Origin: Hyphobacterium sp. CCMP332
GTDB lineage: Bacteria > Pseudomonadota > Alphaproteobacteria > Caulobacterales > Maricaulaceae
Direction: 5' to 3'
DNA: 64,000 nt
Assembly (NCBI RefSeq): GCF_014323565.1
Contig: NZ_CP058669.1
Span: 771,501-835,500, forward strand
Shown here: piece by piece, positions 58,380 through 64,000 of the stretch
Layout of the letters: every line of letters begins with the position of its first letter
Position numbering within the stretch: position 1 is the stretch's first letter
Translations under genes and position numbers: made by a program
Notes under the pieces: generated by a model
Database searches by the model: none
What the model was told of the DNA's origin: nothing
The model's input: the letters and a program-made list of their open reading frames with translations, nothing else

Positions 58380-58809
58380 CTGCGCGCCAAATTTGATCCG
58401 CTGGATCAAATTTAGGCGCGGAATGCCCCGGCAGGGGCCGTCGCTCTCTTCGAGAGCTTCGGCTCGGCCAGCCAGCTCCTTTTTGGTTGTTTCCGTTGCG
58501 CGCCCCCCGGGCCCTTGTCATCGTCGGTCGTGCTACGGGCCGTGCTCACATGAAACACGCTCAGGGCTGGGGCGCTGGCGGGTTTGATCACTCACGCGCA
58601 CCGAACGTCAGAGCGAAAGCTGTCGCGCCGTAGCCTTGGCGAAGTCGGGCTACCACGTTTCATCCACTAAAAACGCTGTATGGATGCGGCAGATGAACCG
58701 GATACAGAAGCGGCGTTGCGTGAATAAAGCGGGCATGACATAACCCGCGCCTTCAACGCGGCGGAGTCGCATTGCCCCGCTGATCGCCAACCTTGCCAGG
58801 ACCGTTTAA
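58380..58809. repeat. 430-bp non-coding stretch with palindromes between tRNA-Leu and tig
   Basis: No convincing gene. It holds CGCGCC-AAATTTGATCC (58383-58399) paired with GGATCAAATTT-A-GGCGCG (58403-58420) starting just after the broken tRNA end; GCTCTC/GAGAGC (58443-58457); and GTAGCC/GGCTAC around TTGGCGAAG (58630-58653), a form common in dispersed intergenic repeats. The tig promoter should lie in the last ~150 bp, but I see no clear -35/-10 pair. Confidence 0.6.
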
Positions 58810-60354
58810 ATGCAAGTTACAGAAAAAGCCGCCGAAGGCTTGAGCCGCACTTTCGAGATTGTGATCCCGTCCAAGGATCTGCAGGCTCGCCTCGACGCCA
58901 AGATCATGGAAATCCGCCCGCAAGTGCGCCTGAAGGGCTTTCGCCCGGGCAAGGTGCCGGCGGCGCACATCAAGAAGGTCTTTGGCGAGTCCATCCTCGG
59001 CGATCTTCTGAATGATGAATTGCTGCCGCAATCCATCGATTCCACGCTGAAAGAGCGCTCCATCGAGCCTGCCTCCCAGCCGCGGATTGAAATCAAGAGC
59101 GATCCCAAGGCTCTGGTCTCCGGTTCCGACTTCGAGTTCAAGATCGAGCTGGACATCATGCCGTCCTTCGAGGCGCCGGACCCGAAATCGCTGAAAATCA
59201 CGCGCCCGGTGGCCGAGGTCGAAGACGCCCAGATTGACGAGGCGCTGGCCGAACTGGCGAAGGAAAGCCGCGCGTTTGAAGAGAAAAAAGGCAAGAACGC
59301 CAAGGCCGAAGACGGCGATGCTGTTCTGGTCGACTTTGTCGGCAAGATGGATGGTGAAGTCTTCGAGGGCGGCTCTGCGCAGGATGCGCGCGTCGTCATT
59401 GGCGATGGCGCCTTCATCCCGGGTTTTGAAGAGCAGCTCAAAGGCGCCAAGAAGGGCGACGAGATCGAGTTGAAGGTTACCTTCCCGAAGGATTATCAGG
59501 CTCAGAATCTCGCCGGCAAGGAAGCCGTTTTCGAGACCACCGTCAAAGCGGTTGAAGCCCCGGCCGAGTCGAAGATTGATGACGAGCTGGCCAAGCGCTT
59601 CGGTCTGGAAACGCTGGACTCGCTGAAAGATGCCCTGAAACAGCGTTTCGAGCGCGAACATGCAGCCCAGTCACGCATGCGCGCGAAGCGTTCGCTTCTG
59701 GATTCTCTCGACACCGACAAGGAATTTGATCTGCCGGCGTCAATGGTGGATGCCGAGTTTGAAAACATCTGGCGCGAAGTCAGCCATGCCATCGAGCACG
59801 GACATCTCGATGACGAGGACAAGGACAAGTCGGAAGACGAGCTGAAAGCCGAATACCGCACCATCGCGGAACGCCGCGTGCGTCTGGGGCTGGTGCTGGC
59901 GAAGATTGGCCAGAAATCCGGTGTGCAAGTCACGCAGGAAGAAATCGCCCGTGCCATCAACCAGGAAGCCCAGCGCTATCCGGGTCAGGAACAGCAGGTC
60001 GTTGAGTTCTACACAAAGAACCCGAACGCTGTCGCTCAGGTTCGCGCGCCGATCTACGAGGAAAAAGTCGTCGATTACGTGCTCGAACTTGCCACGGTAA
60101 CCGATGCGCCGGTCTCTCGCGAAGCCCTGTTCTCTGACGAGGACGATATTCTGTCCGGTGCCAAAAAGCCGGCCAGGAAGAAGGCGGACGCCAAGAAATC
60201 TCCGGCCAAGGCCAAGAAAGCCCCGGCCAAGAAAGCCGCTGCAAAGGCGGAGGACAAGCCGGCTGCCAAGAAGGCGCCTGCCAAGACCGCAGCGGCCAAA
60301 AAGCCAGCTGCCAAAAAGGCGCCTGCAAAGAAAACAGCTGCCAAGAAAAAGTAG
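58810..60354 (+). CDS. tig: Trigger factor with Lys/Ala/Pro-rich C-terminal tail
   Basis: Ribosome-associated chaperone and prolyl isomerase, 514 residues. The N-terminal ribosome-binding domain has the signature LKGFRPGKVPAAHIKK (GFRxGKxP, near residue 40). The FKBP domain (about 150-245) has DGDAVLVDFVGKMDGEVFEGG and IPGFEEQLKGAKKGDE. The helical chaperone domain follows to about 445. The last ~65 residues are histone H1-like repeats of (P/A)AKKAPAKK, absent from the E. coli protein (432 residues). It heads the tig-clpP-clpX-lon block. Confidence 0.96.
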   Translation: MQVTEKAAEGLSRTFEIVIPSKDLQARLDAKIMEIRPQVRLKGFRPGKVPAAHIKKVFGESILGDLLNDELLPQSIDSTLKERSIEPASQPRIEIKSDPKALVSGSDFEFKIELDIMPSFEAPDPKSLKITRPVAEVEDAQIDEALAELAKESRAFEEKKGKNAKAEDGDAVLVDFVGKMDGEVFEGGSAQDARVVIGDGAFIPGFEEQLKGAKKGDEIELKVTFPKDYQAQNLAGKEAVFETTVKAVEAPAESKIDDELAKRFGLETLDSLKDALKQRFEREHAAQSRMRAKRSLLDSLDTDKEFDLPASMVDAEFENIWREVSHAIEHGHLDDEDKDKSEDELKAEYRTIAERRVRLGLVLAKIGQKSGVQVTQEEIARAINQEAQRYPGQEQQVVEFYTKNPNAVAQVRAPIYEEKVVDYVLELATVTDAPVSREALFSDEDDILSGAKKPARKKADAKKSPAKAKKAPAKKAAAKAEDKPAAKKAPAKTAAAKKPAAKKAPAKKTAAKKK

Positions 60355-60384
60355 TGGCCGTTAACCTTTGCTGACATCGATAAG

Positions 60385-60410
60385 ACGCCCCGCCTTGCGC
60401 GGGGCGTTTT
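60385..60410 (+). terminator. Rho-independent terminator after tig
   Basis: ACGCCCCGC (60385-60393) pairs perfectly with GCGGGGCGT (60399-60407), loop CTTGC, followed by TTT. It separates the tig transcript from clpP. Confidence 0.9.
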
Positions 60411-60491
60411 GCGTCGCGATAGTCATGTCCAGTCTGAATAGCCGAATCGGACGGGCGTCCTGCCCGGACCACAAGCCTGCTGGAGCGCGCG

Positions 60492-61121
60492 ATGAAAGAT
60501 CCTCAAGAAGTGATGATGAACCTTGTTCCCATGGTCGTGGAGCAATCCAGCCGCGGTGAACGCGCCTACGATATATATTCGCGGCTTCTGAAAGAGCGCA
60601 TCATATTTGTGACCGGTCCTGTCGAAGACAATATGTCGAGCCTGATCGTGGCGCAGCTCCTGTTCCTGGAATCGGAAAACCCGAAGAAGGAAATTGCCAT
60701 GTACATCAATTCGCCGGGCGGCGTGGTCACGTCGGGCATGGCGATTTACGACACGATGCAGTATATCCGCAGTCCCGTCGCGACCGCCTGCATGGGCATG
60801 GCCGCGTCCATGGGCTCGCTGCTGCTGTGCGGCGGACATCCCGACATGCGCTCGGCCACACCGAATTCCCGTATCATGGTGCACCAGCCATCCGGGGGCT
60901 TCCGTGGTCAGGCATCCGATATCCAGCGCCATGCCGAGGATATCATCAAGACCAAGAAACGACTGAACGAAATTTACGTAAAACACACGGGTCAGACCTA
61001 TGATGAGGTCGAGGCGAAACTGGATCGCGACACCTTCATGTCCTCGGAAGAGGCGAGGGACTGGGGGTTGATCGACCACGTTTATGCCACCCGCGAGGAC
61101 GCAACTGGCGGCGCAGGCTGA
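60492..61121 (+). CDS. clpP: ATP-dependent Clp protease proteolytic subunit
   Basis: A 209-residue serine peptidase forming the 14-mer proteolytic chamber used by ClpX and ClpA. It shows [39 protein letters not shown], the nucleophile in [13 protein letters not shown] (Ser near 108), the catalytic His in [18 protein letters not shown] and the Asp in [12 protein letters not shown]. In Caulobacter relatives ClpXP is essential for cell-cycle proteolysis. Located between tig and clpX. Confidence 0.97.
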   Translation: MKDPQEVMMNLVPMVVEQSSRGERAYDIYSRLLKERIIFVTGPVEDNMSSLIVAQLLFLESENPKKEIAMYINSPGGVVTSGMAIYDTMQYIRSPVATACMGMAASMGSLLLCGGHPDMRSATPNSRIMVHQPSGGFRGQASDIQRHAEDIIKTKKRLNEIYVKHTGQTYDEVEAKLDRDTFMSSEEARDWGLIDHVYATREDATGGAG

Positions 61122-61280
61122 GGCCTTTGCCACTGATCCGGGGCTGTTCTCACGGGTTGGCAGTGGAGCGATTTGGGTGTGTGATTACGTTTCGCTAACA
61201 TTCGGCACCGATCTTGCGGGGGTCGAACAGGAAGCGCGAAGCGATTGTGTGACGTGTCGGAGTGACGAACAGGTGGGGAA

Positions 61281-62567
61281 ATGAGCAAGTCATCAAATAA
61301 CGGCGGCGAAGCCAAGAATACGCTCTACTGTTCGTTTTGCGGCAAAAGTCAGCACGAAGTTCGCAAGCTGATCGCCGGACCAACCGTCTTCATTTGCGAT
61401 GAATGTGTCGAGCTTTGCATGGACATCATTCGCGAGGAAAACAAGACCTCGCTGGTCAAGGGCAAGGAAGGCGTGCCCACGCCGACCGAGATATACAAGG
61501 TCCTGAACGATTATGTCATTGGCCAGGATTGGGCCAAGCGCGTTCTTTCGGTCGCGGTCCACAATCATTACAAGCGTCTCAATCACGCCACCCAGAATCA
61601 GGATGTCGAGCTGTCGAAATCCAACATCCTGCTGATCGGGCCGACCGGTTGCGGTAAAACGCTTCTGGCCCAGACGCTCGCGCGGATCATTGATGTACCG
61701 TTCACGATGGCCGATGCCACCACGCTGACCGAGGCCGGTTATGTGGGCGAGGATGTCGAGAATATCGTTCTGAAATTGCTTCAGTCCGCCGACTACAATG
61801 TCGAACGCGCCCAGCGCGGCATCGTCTATATCGATGAAATCGACAAGATTTCCCGCAAGTCCGACAATCCGTCCATCACCCGTGATGTTTCGGGTGAGGG
61901 CGTGCAGCAGGCCTTGCTGAAGATCATGGAAGGCACAGTCGCTTCCGTGCCGCCGCAAGGGGGCCGCAAGCATCCGCAGCAGGAATTTCTGCAAGTGGAC
62001 ACGACCAACATTCTCTTCATCGTCGGCGGTGCATTCGCAGGCCTCGAGAAGGTGATCTCACAACGCGGCAAAGGCTCCTCCATCGGCTTTGGTGCGGATG
62101 TGAAGGACGCCGATGATCGCCGCACGGGCGACATTCTGCGTGAATGTGAACCAGATGATTTGCAGCGTTTCGGTCTGATTCCGGAATTCGTAGGCCGTTT
62201 GCCGGTGATCGCCACGCTGGAAGATCTGGATGAAGACGCTCTGATCGAGATCCTGACCGAGCCGAAAAACGCACTTGTGAAGCAGTATCAGCGCCTGTTC
62301 GAGATGGAAGGCGCGACGCTGACCTTCACCGAAGACGCCTATGCTGCCATCGCCAAGAAGGCCATCACGCGTAAAACCGGCGCGCGCGGTCTGCGCTCGA
62401 TCATGGAAGGCATTCTGCTGGAGACCATGTTCGACCTTCCGGGCCTTGAAGGTGTGGATGAAGTGGTTGTCAACGCAGATGTGGTCAATGGCGGTGCGAA
62501 ACCGCTCTTTATCTATGTCGAGAACGAAGCGTCAGAGAAAAAAGACAAGCGGCCAACCGCCTCCTGA
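61281..62567 (+). CDS. clpX: ClpX, ATP-dependent unfoldase of ClpXP
   Basis: A 428-residue AAA+ unfoldase. The N-terminal zinc-binding domain has [13 protein letters not shown] and [10 protein letters not shown] (four cysteines). Walker A is [15 protein letters not shown], Walker [11 protein letters not shown], the pore loop lies around [11 protein letters not shown], the ClpP-binding loop IGF is in [10 protein letters not shown], and sensor 2 is in [12 protein letters not shown]. Normal length. AGGTGGGG precedes the ATG. Between clpP and clpX are 159 bp without a gene. Confidence 0.98.
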   Translation: MSKSSNNGGEAKNTLYCSFCGKSQHEVRKLIAGPTVFICDECVELCMDIIREENKTSLVKGKEGVPTPTEIYKVLNDYVIGQDWAKRVLSVAVHNHYKRLNHATQNQDVELSKSNILLIGPTGCGKTLLAQTLARIIDVPFTMADATTLTEAGYVGEDVENIVLKLLQSADYNVERAQRGIVYIDEIDKISRKSDNPSITRDVSGEGVQQALLKIMEGTVASVPPQGGRKHPQQEFLQVDTTNILFIVGGAFAGLEKVISQRGKGSSIGFGADVKDADDRRTGDILRECEPDDLQRFGLIPEFVGRLPVIATLEDLDEDALIEILTEPKNALVKQYQRLFEMEGATLTFTEDAYAAIAKKAITRKTGARGLRSIMEGILLETMFDLPGLEGVDEVVVNADVVNGGAKPLFIYVENEASEKKDKRPTAS

Positions 62568-62727
62568 CTGTTTCGCGCAGATAAGCGGTTGAATACCGGC
62601 GCGGCGACAACCATTTAGATTTCAAGCTGGGAAAGCTGTGCAAGACGCGTAATCGGCGCGCTTGCAAGGCTGCGAATCGTATCAGCATGATGCGACGGCG
62701 GCTTATTTGTCAGGAGTTCAGACGCAT

Positions 62728-64000
<1,273 letters not shown>

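Noticed and set aside
62662-62690. CTTGCAAGG...CGTATC upstream of lon as a sigma-32 promoter
   Set aside because: The -35-like CTTG is present but the -10 box and spacing do not fit the alphaproteobacterial heat-shock consensus, so support is too weak.

Overview
The window is a gene-dense stretch (close to 60% GC by eye) of an alphaproteobacterial chromosome. It is probably from the Caulobacterales/Hyphomonadaceae-Maricaulaceae side of the class. That placement is inferred from an RNase E with an acidic S1-domain insertion and a C-terminal GWW motif, a bactofilin beside an M23 peptidase, an iscR-led suf operon, an NDUFA12-like complex I subunit, a DUF2155 protein and the tig-clpP-clpX-lon block. 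Almost everything is housekeeping; I see no prophage, integrase, transposase, CRISPR array or rRNA operon.

Layout. 1-3.1 kb: the 3' end of a TPR-like gene, tail to tail with a degenerate relative of B12-dependent ribonucleotide reductase. 3.2-8.9 kb: complex I accessory subunit, DUF2155 protein, an aroQ-accB-accC-aat operon, thiS-thiG and a DsbA-like thioredoxin. 8.9-13 kb: M48 protease and RNase E with a long hairpin-rich leader. 13.4-20.3 kb: envelope genes (AMIN amidase, PBP1A), prfB with a +1 programmed frameshift, bactofilin and M23 peptidase. 20.4-27.6 kb: bcp, an AsmA/YhdP-like giant, tyrS, anmK and a small alpha/beta hydrolase. 27.8-35.7 kb: iron-sulfur operon iscR-iscS-sufB-(unknown secreted protein)-sufC-sufD-sufS-sufT-sufA, in which sufB as sequenced carries four single-base indels. 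35.8-45.4 kb: GST, TMEM175-like channel, diguanylate cyclase, DEAD helicase, two tandem amidohydrolases (one without the metal motif), parE and a lytic transglycosylase lipoprotein. 45.4-50.6 kb: autotransporter and glnB-glnA. 50.7-58.4 kb: NAD(P)HX repair, malic enzyme, a DUF559 nuclease between inverted palindromic repeats, a MATE exporter, a TPMT-like methyltransferase, a small membrane protein, PPK2 and a tRNA-Leu(TAG) with a broken 3' end. 58.8-64 kb: tig, clpP, clpX and the first part of lon.

Themes. Peptidoglycan synthesis and remodelling (PBP1A, amidase, M23, SLT, AnmK, bactofilin), Fe-S assembly, protein quality control (tig/clpPX/lon, M48) and nitrogen control (glnBA) are each represented by coherent gene groups. 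The more unusual items are the RNR pseudoenzyme, the metal-motif-less amidohydrolase, the sufB indel cluster, the damaged tRNA followed by palindromes, and the structured rne leader. Gene starts were moved from the longest reading frame where a ribosome binding site or family alignment favoured an internal start.
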